A stretch of DNA of 50,208 nt from Allorhizocola rhizosphaerae (GCF_003426775.1 NZ_QJUG01000037.1:1-50208), one strand, 5' to 3'; shown: positions 15,790 through 23,192, counted from the stretch's first letter. The notes: generated by a model not told the origin, from the sequence alone. Numbers and translations are program-made.

Positions 15790-16105
15790 CACGCCTCCCA
15801 AAGATTGAAACGTTCAAATTCTTTCAATCGATCGTATAGCGCAACGTTCTCATGGCGGTACTGCCTTCGCAGCATGTGAGATGCCCGCCCGGCACCGCAT
15901 GTACACCGACCGGTGTGCGTCCACATAGGAGTGTCACGGATCCGGCGCTTCAGCGATCTTCGGAAAGGTCCCGGCCGGCCCGTGCCTCGAGTTGGCACAC
16001 CTATCAGGGGAGAGATTTTCATATTATATGCATGCCATTTTGAAGTTTTTAAATATTTATTTCAAATTGTCCCAAATGCCGTTGGTGTTTGGCGCACGAG
16101 GGTCC
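15790..16105. other. Divergent intergenic region with AT-rich block
   Basis: This 316-base gap separates the secreted-protein gene and the BON gene and has no supported gene. Its right part (about 16017-16080) is strikingly AT-rich for this genome and holds several TATA- and AAAT-type runs. It includes the inverted repeat at 15803-15829. It probably holds promoters for both neighbours. Confidence 0.5.
15803..15829. promoter_or_regulatory. Inverted repeat upstream of the small secreted protein
   Basis: Arms GATTGAAA (15803-15810) and TTTCAATC (15822-15829) are perfect, separated by 11 bases that themselves contain the near-palindrome TTGAAACGTTCAA. It ends 14 bases before the start codon of the secreted protein, so it may be an operator or a 5' UTR hairpin. 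Confidence 0.5.
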
Positions 16106-16789
16106 ATGGTTGGACTCGTGACACAAACACTGCACCAAACGGACCAGGAGATTCAGACCAACGTCACCGAGGAACTGCGCTACGACCCCAGCTGCAAGGC
16201 TGGACGCATAGAGGTAACCACCAACGGTGGGACCGTGAAACTGTCGGGCGAGGTCTCCAACTTGCGGGAAAGGATCGCTGCAAAGCGATCGGCCATGCGA
16301 GTACGCGGCGTCACGGCCATCTCCGACGAGATGACCGTGCGGAGCCCAGGCGCGACCGGTGACGCCACCGACGCGGACATCACCCAGGCCGCCCGCCACA
16401 TGCTCGACTGGACCGTGGACGTGCCCGCCAGGACGGTAACGGCCGTCGTTCGTGATCACAAAGTGACCCTGTCCGGCACCGTCGCCTGGGACTACCAGCG
16501 CGATGCCGCGTCGAGGGCAATGGCGAACCTCAGAGGCGTCACCGCGGTCCGCAACGACATCGTTCTCGACCAGCCGGCGTCATCCACTCCGGCAAAGACC
16601 GCGATCGTGGCTGCGATGCAGCGCAACGCGCAGCTTGCGCCACAGTCGATCGGTATAGACGTCAACGACCATGAATTGGTCCTGCGCGGCAACGTGCGCA
16701 CCTTCGCCGAATACCGCGAAGCCGAGCACACGGCCTGGAACGCCGCAGGCGTCACGAGCGTGCAGAACAACCTGGTCATCACCTCCTGA
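16106..16789 (+). CDS. Triple BON-domain protein
   Basis: The protein has 227 residues from the ATG at 16106, which has GAGGG upstream. It consists of three consecutive BON domains (about 10-78, 88-155 and 160-225). Each contains the signature beta strand with Gly, as in TVKLSGEV, KVTLSGTV and ELVLRGNV, followed by a helix and a VTAV/VTSV end. BON domains occur in OsmY-type stress proteins and bind membranes or phospholipid. No signal peptide is evident, so it is probably cytoplasmic. A strong hairpin terminator follows. Confidence 0.88.
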   Translation: MVGLVTQTLHQTDQEIQTNVTEELRYDPSCKAGRIEVTTNGGTVKLSGEVSNLRERIAAKRSAMRVRGVTAISDEMTVRSPGATGDATDADITQAARHMLDWTVDVPARTVTAVVRDHKVTLSGTVAWDYQRDAASRAMANLRGVTAVRNDIVLDQPASSTPAKTAIVAAMQRNAQLAPQSIGIDVNDHELVLRGNVRTFAEYREAEHTAWNAAGVTSVQNNLVITS

Positions 16790-16805
16790 CCGGATGAACA
16801 ACCAC

Positions 16806-16834
16806 GGAGCCCGCGCCCACCAGGCGCGGGCTCC
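16806..16834 (+). terminator. Hairpin terminator after the BON gene
   Basis: A perfect 12-bp stem, GGAGCCCGCGCC (16806-16817) with GGCGCGGGCTCC (16823-16834), closes a 5-base loop 17 bases after the stop codon. There is no T tract, which is common in high-GC actinomycetes. Confidence 0.75.
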
Positions 16835-17018
16835 AGGCCGCCGGAAGCAGAACGAGCCGCGCACCTCATGCGGGGCACTTTCGAACCCCGGTCATGAGAC
16901 ACCTGGTCTGCTGGCGACCAGCCAAATGGCAAAGGGCGCGGCAGAGTCCTGCTCGCACATGGCCATTGCCTTGCTACCTGCAGCGCTGGATCGCCTCCTC
17001 ACAGGCAGGGATAAACCG

Positions 17019-18389
17019 TCAACCGGTGACAGCCTGCTGGCCGTGCAGCGAGGCCCGGTCGGCAGCGGCACGGCCGGACGCCCAGCCCTCGCTGCTGTTG
17101 ATCCGCGTCGCGTGACTGGTCAGGTCGGGGAACTGTCTGTCGAACGCGTCCTGCACGGCATCACTGCGCGCGGCAAGCACGGGCAGCAGATTGATCCCGG
17201 CCGCAGATGTGGCCGCCACCTCCCGGTCCACCTCCTGCGCTTCCGCATTGAGCCGCTCACCGATGCGCGAAGCGTAGGCCGTCAGGAACGACTGGCGGAA
17301 CGCGCGGATGTTGTTGCGCCCATGTCGATCCTGCCGCCCGTTGGCCTGGGTCATCGCCCTCGTGGCCTGAACGAGCAATGAGGTGAAGAGGAGCTCCACC
17401 GAGTCGAGGTCGGCCGGGAAGCCCACCACCGTGGTGAGGCCGTAGCGCTTCATCCACACCGATCGGCAACGGTTGGACTCGGCAACCACCTGTAACAGCA
17501 GCGACTTGGGAGCCTCGTATGGGTTGTCGATCCCGATCCGCCGCGTGATCGGCTCGTCCCTGCCTCCGGCCTTGGCGGCGAGCAGCGCGTGGTCGATGCT
17601 GTGCCGTGCCATCAGTTGCTGCGCCTTGGCGGTGAAGGCCTCGGCCTCCTCCGGGAAGTCCGTGGACTCGGCCTTGGCCAGCAACGCCCGTATCCGGGCA
17701 AGCATTCGCTGATCGGCATCTGTACCCGGTCCGGCGACCGCGGACCCGGATGGCGTGTTGGCGCCCGGTATCGGTCCGATACGCTCTATCGGCGGCAGGG
17801 TCTGCAGGAAATAGAGCAGGTCAAGCAGATGATCGATCGCGACGGCGCGATCCAGCTCCTGCTGTTTTGCCCACGCACCCACATAGTGGTCGTCGTGATC
17901 CCACCAGACTTCCGCGCCCAGCGTGACCAGCTGGGCCTGCCATCTCGGGTCGACGGTCGGTGCCGCGTAGACACGCATCTGCGCGGCGATGGCGTCCACC
18001 GTCAGGCGACCGTGGCGGACAGTGAGCTCGCGGCGAGCCAACCGCACCAACTCGGCCGGTTGCCAGCCACGTTCCCAGGTTTGCCTGATACTGCGCAGCA
18101 GTGCCGTAAACAGCGCGCGGTTCACCACCTGGACACCGGTCGCATCGACGGCCCCCTCGGCCAACGAAGCTCGGAGGCGTACGAAGTCAGACTCGCGCTT
18201 GTGGTGCCGGGCATGCAGCGCATCCGAGATGATCTCTTCGGCGAGGCGGAGCTGAAACGGGATGCCGGCGGTCGCGCCGAAGAGCCCGAATGGATCGCCT
18301 TGGCCTGAAGCGTCAGCCGATCTGCGACGCTGCTGCGCCTGTGCCGCCCTGCGTTTGGCCTTGTGGCGGTCACGACTGTTCTTGCCCAT
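17019..18389 (-). CDS. DUF2786-domain protein
   Basis: The protein has 456 residues from the ATG at 18389, with GGGGAG upstream. The N-terminus is very basic (KNSRDRHKAKRRAAQAQQRR), which suggests nucleic-acid contact. A DUF2786 motif lies near residues 240-280 (MLARIRALLAKAESTDFPEE and AQQLMARHSID), followed by a conserved C-terminal part with Arg-rich helices. The family function is unknown. It is divergent from an HTH-containing gene across 122 bases, where both promoters must lie. Confidence 0.8.
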   Translation of the reverse strand: MGKNSRDRHKAKRRAAQAQQRRRSADASGQGDPFGLFGATAGIPFQLRLAEEIISDALHARHHKRESDFVRLRASLAEGAVDATGVQVVNRALFTALLRSIRQTWERGWQPAELVRLARRELTVRHGRLTVDAIAAQMRVYAAPTVDPRWQAQLVTLGAEVWWDHDDHYVGAWAKQQELDRAVAIDHLLDLLYFLQTLPPIERIGPIPGANTPSGSAVAGPGTDADQRMLARIRALLAKAESTDFPEEAEAFTAKAQQLMARHSIDHALLAAKAGGRDEPITRRIGIDNPYEAPKSLLLQVVAESNRCRSVWMKRYGLTTVVGFPADLDSVELLFTSLLVQATRAMTQANGRQDRHGRNNIRAFRQSFLTAYASRIGERLNAEAQEVDREVAATSAAGINLLPVLAARSDAVQDAFDRQFPDLTSHATRINSSEGWASGRAAADRASLHGQQAVTG

Positions 18390-18511
18390 GGCAATCTCCC
18401 CGAGACGATGCAAACGCCAGAGTCTATCGATTACTCGGTGACACTGTGGTCATCTCGGATGGAAGGGAGTGTCGGCTGTCGTCGATCTTCACGCCTCCCC
18501 ATAATGGCACG

Positions 18512-19222
18512 GTGAACGACGACGAACTTCTCGCCCAAGTCCGGCAGTTGCGTGAGCGGGGCTGTGCGCCCAAACAGATTGCCAAGGCGCTGAGACTGCG
18601 CCCATCCGCCGTAGCCCCGCTCGTGCGCCAGATAGCCGAGCTTGAGCAGAAGAAGTCTGAGCCGTCCGAGCGTGCTTTGCTGGGCTGCTGGGTCAATCCC
18701 GGTTGGAGCTGCGGTCTCGGCTTGACCGATGCGCCTCAATGGGCAGCAGCGGATCCGGTCGGCGCCACGGACCCGGACACAGGGGGCTTGGCCGCCGTCC
18801 TCATCGCACGACAGGAGCGCGCCAGTCGAGTCACCGTGTGCGGCTTCCTCATCGATGTGTACTGCCTGGGCGTCAAGAACGTCGTCGGACCAGAGCCCAT
18901 GGGCGCGGGCTCCGTGGACGCCTACCGCCGCGCCTTCTTCGAGGCGTACGACGCGGCGCCCATCACCATCCCGGTCGAGCTGGCACAGCATCTCGTGCAC
19001 GGTGCGGTCGCCTATGCCCGGGGCCTCGGATTCGAACCGCCCGCCGACTTCGCCACGGCCGCCTCGTACCTCGGCACTCCGTCAGAGCCCACCCCGATCG
19101 ACTTCGGCCGCGAGGGCAAGCCGTATTACATCTCCGGCCCCTACGACAACCCACGGGCTGTCCTCGAGACCCTGCGATCCTCCGTCGGCGACGGAAACTA
19201 CCACTACCTCACTCATCTATGA
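18512..19222 (+). CDS. Protein with N-terminal helix-turn-helix-like segment, function unknown
   Basis: A GTG at 18512 gives 236 residues. Residues 5-40 form a likely helix-turn-helix (VRQLRERGCAPKQIAKALRL, then SAVAPLVRQI) with an acidic linker. The remaining domain has a motif FLIDVYCLGVKN followed by ALAQHLVH-like and ARGLGF helices, and ends with PYYISGPYDNPRAVL. I know similar proteins only as uncharacterised actinobacterial conserved proteins. The open frame extends further upstream but overlaps the DUF2786 gene. A diverged repeat copy follows its stop. Confidence 0.7.
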   Translation: MNDDELLAQVRQLRERGCAPKQIAKALRLRPSAVAPLVRQIAELEQKKSEPSERALLGCWVNPGWSCGLGLTDAPQWAAADPVGATDPDTGGLAAVLIARQERASRVTVCGFLIDVYCLGVKNVVGPEPMGAGSVDAYRRAFFEAYDAAPITIPVELAQHLVHGAVAYARGLGFEPPADFATAASYLGTPSEPTPIDFGREGKPYYISGPYDNPRAVLETLRSSVGDGNYHYLTHL

Positions 19223-19261
19223 GCCCGGCGACCGACCCAACCACCTCATCTGCGGAACACA

Positions 19262-19306
19262 GGGGCTGGCATGGCGGCCGCTGGCGAAGCTCGGCGAGCA
19301 GCGTGG
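19262..19306 (+). repeat. Interspersed repeat, copy A (short)
   Basis: Copy A carries the core GGCTGGCATGGCGG followed by GCTGGCGAAGCTCGGCGAGC and AGCGTG. It lacks the upstream GGGGCTCGGCC part seen in copies B and C, so it is a shorter or truncated unit. Confidence 0.6.
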
Positions 19307-19340
19307 GTGGGGTTGGTTTCGCGTGTGCCGGGCTTCGGAT

Positions 19341-19424
19341 GTCACCGTGGGGTTCGCGGGGCTCGGCCCCGCGGCTGGCATGGTGGCTGCTGGCGAAGCC
19401 GAGCGAAGCTCGGCGAGCAGCGTG
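19341..19424 (+). repeat. Interspersed repeat, copy B (long)
   Basis: Copy B runs from the GTGGGGTTCGC part through GGGCTCGGCC, the core GGCTGGCATGGTGG and a GGCGAAGC...GAGCAGCGTG end. An internal duplication (GAAGCCGAGC, GAAGCTCGGC) makes it 8 bases longer than copy A in that part. Confidence 0.65.
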
Positions 19425-19484
19425 CACCTCATCCAAGTTCTTTCGAACCCTGATCATGAAGCGCTGAATCTTCTAGGTGTCCGC

Positions 19485-19802
19485 CTAAATGGCTAACGCA
19501 TGGCAAAGGCCAGCGCGCACCCGCGCCATCGTTTGAGCGCTCAATGCTCCGACATCCCGTTTCAGCTCATCCCGGTAGAGCTTGACGATATCGTCACAAA
19601 GAACTCGGCCGACAAGCGGATCGTCTTTGGATAGATCGACAACACTTGGGATTTCCGGTTTTAGGCTCGTGGTGATACGAGCGGCAAGGCAGTCGTCAAG
19701 CTTCGTATTCCGAGCGTTGTTGCTGACGATGACAAACGGTTTGTCCCCGAAGCCTTCACCCAGATCGGCCATATACACGCGGCCACGAGCAGGAGTGATC
19801 AC
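19485..19802 (-). CDS. MazF/PemK-family toxin
   Basis: The protein has 105 residues. The N-terminus reads ARGRVYMADLGEGFGDKPFV followed by IVSNN, the RGxVYxADLG...PxVIVSN signature of MazF/PemK toxins, which are sequence-specific endoribonucleases. ARITTS and GRVLCDDIVKLYRDEL match later conserved blocks. It lies directly after its probable antitoxin and overlaps it by 4 bases (ATGA), the usual antitoxin-first arrangement. Activity depends on the catalytic Arg/Thr of the family, both plausible here. Confidence 0.85.
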   Translation of the reverse strand: MITPARGRVYMADLGEGFGDKPFVIVSNNARNTKLDDCLAARITTSLKPEIPSVVDLSKDDPLVGRVLCDDIVKLYRDELKRDVGALSAQTMARVRAGLCHALAI

Positions 19803-20086
19803 CTATGCCTCCGCCGGCGAAGCGCAGTGTCAAACGCCTCGTCTTCTTCATCGCGAGAAGCCGCCAGGTGTTCGTAATCGCGTAGCGCTACTTCGTCGCC
19901 TAGTTTTGCCAGCGCGAGGCCAATGAGCGCATGAAGGGTTGCTGCTTCTGACCGAGTGGCTTCAGGGCCTCGTAACCGCACAAGGGCTTCGTTCCATGAG
20001 GTCCCAGCTTCACGGGCTAATTCGATCAGCTCGAGCTCGGCTGGAGTCAGGGTTACTGACTTCCTCGGGCTAAGGGTGTCCGCCAT
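19799..20086 (-). CDS. Antitoxin partner of the MazF/PemK toxin
   Basis: The protein has 95 residues, is acidic in the middle and has an Arg-rich end. The N-terminus (RKSVTLTPAELELIELAREA) reads like a ribbon-helix-helix DNA-binding element: a short beta strand SVTLT, then a helix. The C-terminal half would wrap the toxin. The stop overlaps the toxin start (ATGA). An inverted repeat overlaps its start codon, which fits autoregulation by the TA complex. No strong ribosome site is visible, so a leaderless or nearly leaderless message is possible. Confidence 0.75.
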   Translation of the reverse strand: MADTLSPRKSVTLTPAELELIELAREAGTSWNEALVRLRGPEATRSEAATLHALIGLALAKLGDEVALRDYEHLAASRDEEDEAFDTALRRRRHR

Positions 20087-20117
20087 GCAGCAAACTTTAC
20101 ATCAAATTCTGCTGCAT
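20085..20117 (-). promoter_or_regulatory. Inverted repeat overlapping the antitoxin start (candidate operator)
   Basis: Arms ATGCAGCA (20085-20092) and TGCTGCAT (20110-20117) are perfect and separated by 17 bases. The inner arm covers the ATG of the antitoxin. Binding here would block transcription start and early elongation. Confidence 0.55.
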
Positions 20118-20350
20118 AGCCAGCTGCGGTCCGCGCTCCTAGCGTGGCCTATCGGTAGGGCGGCATGTCTGGCTATACGGCGCCGCGCAGGAATCCGGAT
20201 TCGTGCTGAGTGGCGGGACCGCGACGCTCCTTGCTTGTGCTCCTTTTAGATGGTCGGTGAATTCGGTGGTGCAGAGGCAGCGCGCCGTCTCCTACAGGGC
20301 CGGAACGCGTCGGACGGCTTCACACGCTCTGGGAGCGCCGCCGGCTGGAG

Positions 20351-20527
20351 ATGAGCGCGGAAGCCCATGCGCTGCTTCCGTGGTACCGGGATCTGTTCAC
20401 GGAAACGCAGCTCGACGTCGCCGAAAAGCGGCTGCGGGAGCATCGGTTCGACGTCGATACCTTCTTGGCGCAAGCTGACCAGAAATGGTTGGAGTGGGCG
20501 AAGCGCGATGAGCACGAGGCGCCATAG
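20351..20527 (+). CDS. Short hypothetical protein or 5'-truncated gene remnant
   Basis: A frame from the ATG at 20351 gives 58 residues with natural composition (LLPWYRDLFTETQLDVAEKR, then HRFDVDTFLAQADQKWLEWA). The open frame extends upstream to 20261 without another start codon, and the residues there (GRLHTLWERRRLEM) look coding. It may therefore be the 3' part of a gene that lost its beginning. No ribosome site at proper distance and no recognised family. Confidence 0.35.
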   Translation: MSAEAHALLPWYRDLFTETQLDVAEKRLREHRFDVDTFLAQADQKWLEWAKRDEHEAP

Positions 20528-20721
20528 CGTTCATTTCACGGCCCAACTGGGTGCGTCCATTGCCAATTATGATTGGTTCGAGCCGCAGCGCACCCTATTG
20601 GAGAGCTTTCGAATCTGTGTGCACCGCCGTTCACGTGGGGTCCGCAGGGCTCGGCCCGCGGCTGGCATGGTGGCCCACGGCGAAATTGACCGAACGTCAA
20701 TGAGCAGGGTCGGCGGGCTCG
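20528..20721. other. Gap before tRNA-Leu holding repeat copy C
   Basis: Nothing coding is supported here. The stretch 20631-20710 is the third copy of the interspersed repeat, ending 11 bases before the 3' end of tRNA-Leu. Confidence 0.45.
20631..20710 (+). repeat. Interspersed repeat, copy C
   Basis: Copy C begins CACGTGGGGTCCGC and continues GGGCTCGGCC and GCGGCTGGCATGGTGG, parallel to copy B. It then diverges but ends again with a GAGCAGGGT motif. It lies next to a tRNA gene. Confidence 0.6.
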
Positions 20722-20802
20722 TGCGGGAGGGGGGACTTGAACCCCCACGCCCGAAGGCACCAGATCCTAAGTCTGGCGCGTCTGCCATTCCGCCACTCCC
20801 GC
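20722..20802 (-). tRNA. tRNA-Leu (anticodon UAG)
   Basis: The minus strand folds as a tRNA: 7-bp acceptor GCGGGAG/CTCCCGC, anticodon stem CCAGA/TCTGG around loop CTTAGGA (anticodon TAG), a variable arm GTGCCTTCGGGCGT as in type II tRNAs, and a T arm with GGTTCAAGTCC. The discriminator base is A and CCA is not encoded. It reads CUA and other CUN Leu codons. Confidence 0.95.
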
Positions 20803-20836
20803 GCACGCAAGGCGCAAGTCTACGGCATGTGGTCGG

Positions 20837-21301
20837 CTAGTCGATGCCGAGATCGCGCCGGAGCTTCGCGACGTGGCCGGTGGCCTTGACGTTGTAGAGG
20901 GCCCGCTCGATGATGCCATCCTCATCGATGATGAAGGTGGAGCGGATGACGCCCATGACGGTCTTGCCATAGTTTTTCTTCTCGCCGTAGGCATCGTAGG
21001 CCTTCAGCACGCTCTTGTCCTCGTCGGAGACGAGCGGGAACGTGATGGCGTCGCGCTCCACGAACTTGGCCAGCTTGGCCGGGGTGTCGGGGGAGATGCC
21101 CACGACCTGGTATCCGTGAGCGCTCAGCGACGCGAGCGAGTCGCGAAAGTCGCACGCCTGGGTGGTGCACCCGGGCGTCATGGCCGCCGGGTAGGCGTAG
21201 AACACGACCTTACGCCCGCGGAGGTCGGCCAGGCTGAGCGTCTTGCCGTCGACGGTCGGCAGCTCCCACTCCGGTGCTTTCATCCCAGGTTCGAGGCGCA
21301 T
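20837..21301 (-). CDS. bcp: Thioredoxin-dependent thiol peroxidase (Bcp/PrxQ)
   Basis: The protein has 154 residues from the ATG at 21301. The peroxidatic Cys45 lies in MTPGCTTQACDFRDS and the resolving Cys50 follows in the C-x4-C arrangement of 2-Cys PrxQ enzymes. The N-terminal part (GMKAPEWELPTVDGKTLSLA) and VMGVIRSTFIIDEDG are also typical. It reduces hydroperoxides in the cytoplasm with thioredoxin. A longer open frame upstream overlaps the intergenic operator and is less likely. It is divergent from the nickel transporter genes, with the Nur-like box 21 bases from its start codon. Confidence 0.93.
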   Translation of the reverse strand: MRLEPGMKAPEWELPTVDGKTLSLADLRGRKVVFYAYPAAMTPGCTTQACDFRDSLASLSAHGYQVVGISPDTPAKLAKFVERDAITFPLVSDEDKSVLKAYDAYGEKKNYGKTVMGVIRSTFIIDEDGIIERALYNVKATGHVAKLRRDLGID

Positions 21302-21321
21302 GCCAGGTACCCTATCAACCT

Positions 21322-21346
21322 CTTGTTGCAACTTATGTGCAACAAG
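21322..21346. promoter_or_regulatory. Nur-like operator between bcp and the ECF metal transporter
   Basis: A perfect inverted repeat, CTTGTTGCA (21322-21330) and TGCAACAAG (21338-21346), has a 7-base spacer. Its centre reads TTGCAA-N5-GTGCAA, which matches the Nur nickel-regulator consensus of Streptomyces (tTGCaa-N5-ttGCAA) at 11 of 12 positions. It lies 27 bases before the transporter start, so nickel-dependent repression of the transporter is predicted. Confidence 0.7.
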
Positions 21347-21373
21347 CGTCATGATGATGCCGTGGACCTCGCC

Positions 21374-22411
21374 ATGCACATCAGCAACGGAATCATCAAC
21401 GGCCCCGTGTCCCTGGCTTACGCGGCCATAGCGGTCATTCTGCTCGCTTTATCCATCAACCGGGCGCGACAGGACCTCTCCGACCGCCTCGCGCCCATGG
21501 CAGGCCTGGTCGCCGCCTTCATCTTCGCCGCGCAGATGCTCAACTTCCCCGTGCTTCCTGGCGTGAGCGGGCACCTGCTCGGCGGCGCCCTCGCGGCCAC
21601 CCTCGTCGGGCCGTGGGTGGGGGCGCTGTGCGTCTCGGTCGTGCTGGTCGTGCAGGCTTTGATCTTCGCCGACGGAGGATTGTCAGCCCTCGGGCTTAAC
21701 ATCGCCAACATGGCTCTGCTCGGCACGGCGGTGGGCTACCTCGTCGTGGTTGGACTGATGAAGTTGTTGCCCCGCAACGCATCCGGCGTGGGCACGGCCG
21801 TCTTCGTGGCGTCCGTGGTCAGCGTCATCCTGGCCTCGCAGGGCTTCGTCCTGCAGTACTACCTGGGCGGCGACGTGGCCCTGACGGTGGGCTATGGCGA
21901 GATCTCCGCCGCGCTGGCCGGGGTTCATGCGCTGATCGGCATCGGCGAGGGCGTGATCGCGGCGATCACCGTCACGACCGTGGCCAAGGTGCGGCCCGAC
22001 CTGGTCTACGCGCTGCGTGGGCAGCGCCTGACCACTGCCGTGACGGCCAGCCCTCGCCGGCTCGTGCTCGTGGGCATCTTCGCGGCGCTCGTGCTCGCGG
22101 GCGGGGTGAGCTATTTCGCGTCCAGTGCGCCCGACGGCCTCGACGCCACGACCCTGAAGGGCTGCACGGTCGACGAGGCCACCGGCGAGATCACGGGCGG
22201 GCAGTGCATCGCGCAGACCGCCAAGGAGCACGAGCTCGCCGGCAGCTGGCTGGGCGACTACGGGATCAGCGGCATCGAGGGCACGACCGGCGTCGCGGGG
22301 GTGATCGGCGTCGTCATCACCTTCGCCATCGGGTTGGCCATTTTCTGGGGGGCGCGCCGCCGGCGCGCACGCGGCGAGTCCGCACCATCGACATCCGAGA
22401 CTCGAGTCTGA
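21374..22411 (+). CDS. cbiM: Nickel/cobalt ECF transporter substrate subunit, CbiM-CbiN (NikMN-type) fusion
   Basis: The protein has 345 residues. The ATG at 21374 is chosen because CbiM/NikM bind metal through the free N-terminal Met-His, and here the chain starts MHISNGIING. The CbiM domain has about seven membrane helices, with a conserved loop GVSGHLLGGALAATLVGPW carrying a further His ligand. The last 90 residues form a second unit: one helix, an extracytoplasmic SSAPDGLDATTL segment and a final helix with basic tail. This is the PDGLE-type CbiN/NikN module fused in one chain. The fusion and the Nur-like box favour nickel over cobalt, and no cobalamin riboswitch is evident. Confidence 0.9.
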   Translation: MHISNGIINGPVSLAYAAIAVILLALSINRARQDLSDRLAPMAGLVAAFIFAAQMLNFPVLPGVSGHLLGGALAATLVGPWVGALCVSVVLVVQALIFADGGLSALGLNIANMALLGTAVGYLVVVGLMKLLPRNASGVGTAVFVASVVSVILASQGFVLQYYLGGDVALTVGYGEISAALAGVHALIGIGEGVIAAITVTTVAKVRPDLVYALRGQRLTTAVTASPRRLVLVGIFAALVLAGGVSYFASSAPDGLDATTLKGCTVDEATGEITGGQCIAQTAKEHELAGSWLGDYGISGIEGTTGVAGVIGVVITFAIGLAIFWGARRRRARGESAPSTSETRV

Positions 22412-22412
22412 G

Positions 22413-23192
22413 ATGGGCGCAGGCCACGCACACGCCATGTATGTGCACCAGCATTCGCCGGTGCACCACCTCGCTCCCGAGGTGAAGATCGTCGTGGCGC
22501 TGGCCTTCACCATCACCGTGGTCGCGACACCACGCGAGGCGGTCGTGGCCTTCGGGGGCTACGCGCTGATGGTGCTCGCCCTGGCGGTCGTGGCCCGGGT
22601 CCCGGCCGCCTGGCTGGCCAAGCGCAGCCTGATCGAGCTGCCGTTCGTGGCCACCGCGCTGCTCCTGCCGTTCTTCGCGTCCGGGCCGCGGGTCGACCTC
22701 CTGGGCCTGTCCCTGTCCGTCGACGGGCTGTGGGGCGGGTGGAACATCCTGGTCAAGGGCACGCTCGGCGTGCTTATCGCACTGCTGCTCGCCGCGACCA
22801 CCTCCGCCCGCGACCTGCTCGTCGGGCTCGACCGATTACGCGCGCCGCAGGCGATGACGCAGATCGCGATGTTCATGCTGCGCTACCTCGAAGTGCTCGC
22901 CGACGAGGCCCGCCGCATGCGCATCGCCCGCGTGTCGCGCTTGGACGATCCACGCTTCCTGTGGCAGATCAAGGGGTTCGCCAGCGGGCTGGGCACGCTC
23001 TTCCTCCGTGCGTTCGAGCGCGGTGAGCGGGTCTATCTCGCCATGCAATCCCGCGGCTACACCGGCCGGCTGCCGGCCGCATTGCACGCCGACAGCACCG
23101 CAACCGCCAGGCAGTGGGCCGCCGGCGCCGCCATCCCCTTGGTCGCCGTCGTGGTCCTGCTCCTTTTTGGAGGGTACCCATGGAAGCCCTGA
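22413..23192 (+). CDS. cbiQ: ECF transporter transmembrane coupling subunit CbiQ/NikQ
   Basis: The protein has 259 residues and about six membrane helices. The EcfT coupling helices are visible near MRIARVSRL and MQSRGYTGR, where Ala/Ser-Arg-Gly contacts the ATPase. The N-terminus is His-rich (HAHAMYVHQHSPVHH, seven His in 15 residues), which may bind metal near the membrane. It starts one base after the cbiM stop, and its end overlaps the ATPase gene by 13 bases. It links the substrate subunit to the ATPase in the energy-coupling factor transporter. Confidence 0.9.
   Translation: MGAGHAHAMYVHQHSPVHHLAPEVKIVVALAFTITVVATPREAVVAFGGYALMVLALAVVARVPAAWLAKRSLIELPFVATALLLPFFASGPRVDLLGLSLSVDGLWGGWNILVKGTLGVLIALLLAATTSARDLLVGLDRLRAPQAMTQIAMFMLRYLEVLADEARRMRIARVSRLDDPRFLWQIKGFASGLGTLFLRAFERGERVYLAMQSRGYTGRLPAALHADSTATARQWAAGAAIPLVAVVVLLLFGGYPWKP

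Larger units (their letters stand above)
19223..19484. other. Intergenic region carrying two copies of an interspersed repeat
   Basis: No gene is supported in these 262 bases. They contain copies A and B of the repeat described separately, plus a TTTCGAACC-type box near 19441. Open frames crossing the region on both strands are low-complexity Ala/Arg/Ser translations. Confidence 0.5.

Noticed and set aside
19223-20710. CRISPR-like array from the GGCTGGCATGG repeats
   Set aside because: Only three diverged copies with irregular spacing and no cas genes.
20567-20806. Minus-strand frame MRGSGGMADAPDLGSGA...
   Set aside because: It is the translation of tRNA-Leu, a well-known artefact frame; the RNA gene explains the sequence.
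21302-21373. Cobalamin riboswitch upstream of the CbiM gene
   Set aside because: The gap is only 72 bases and contains no B12-box; the inverted repeat explains it better.
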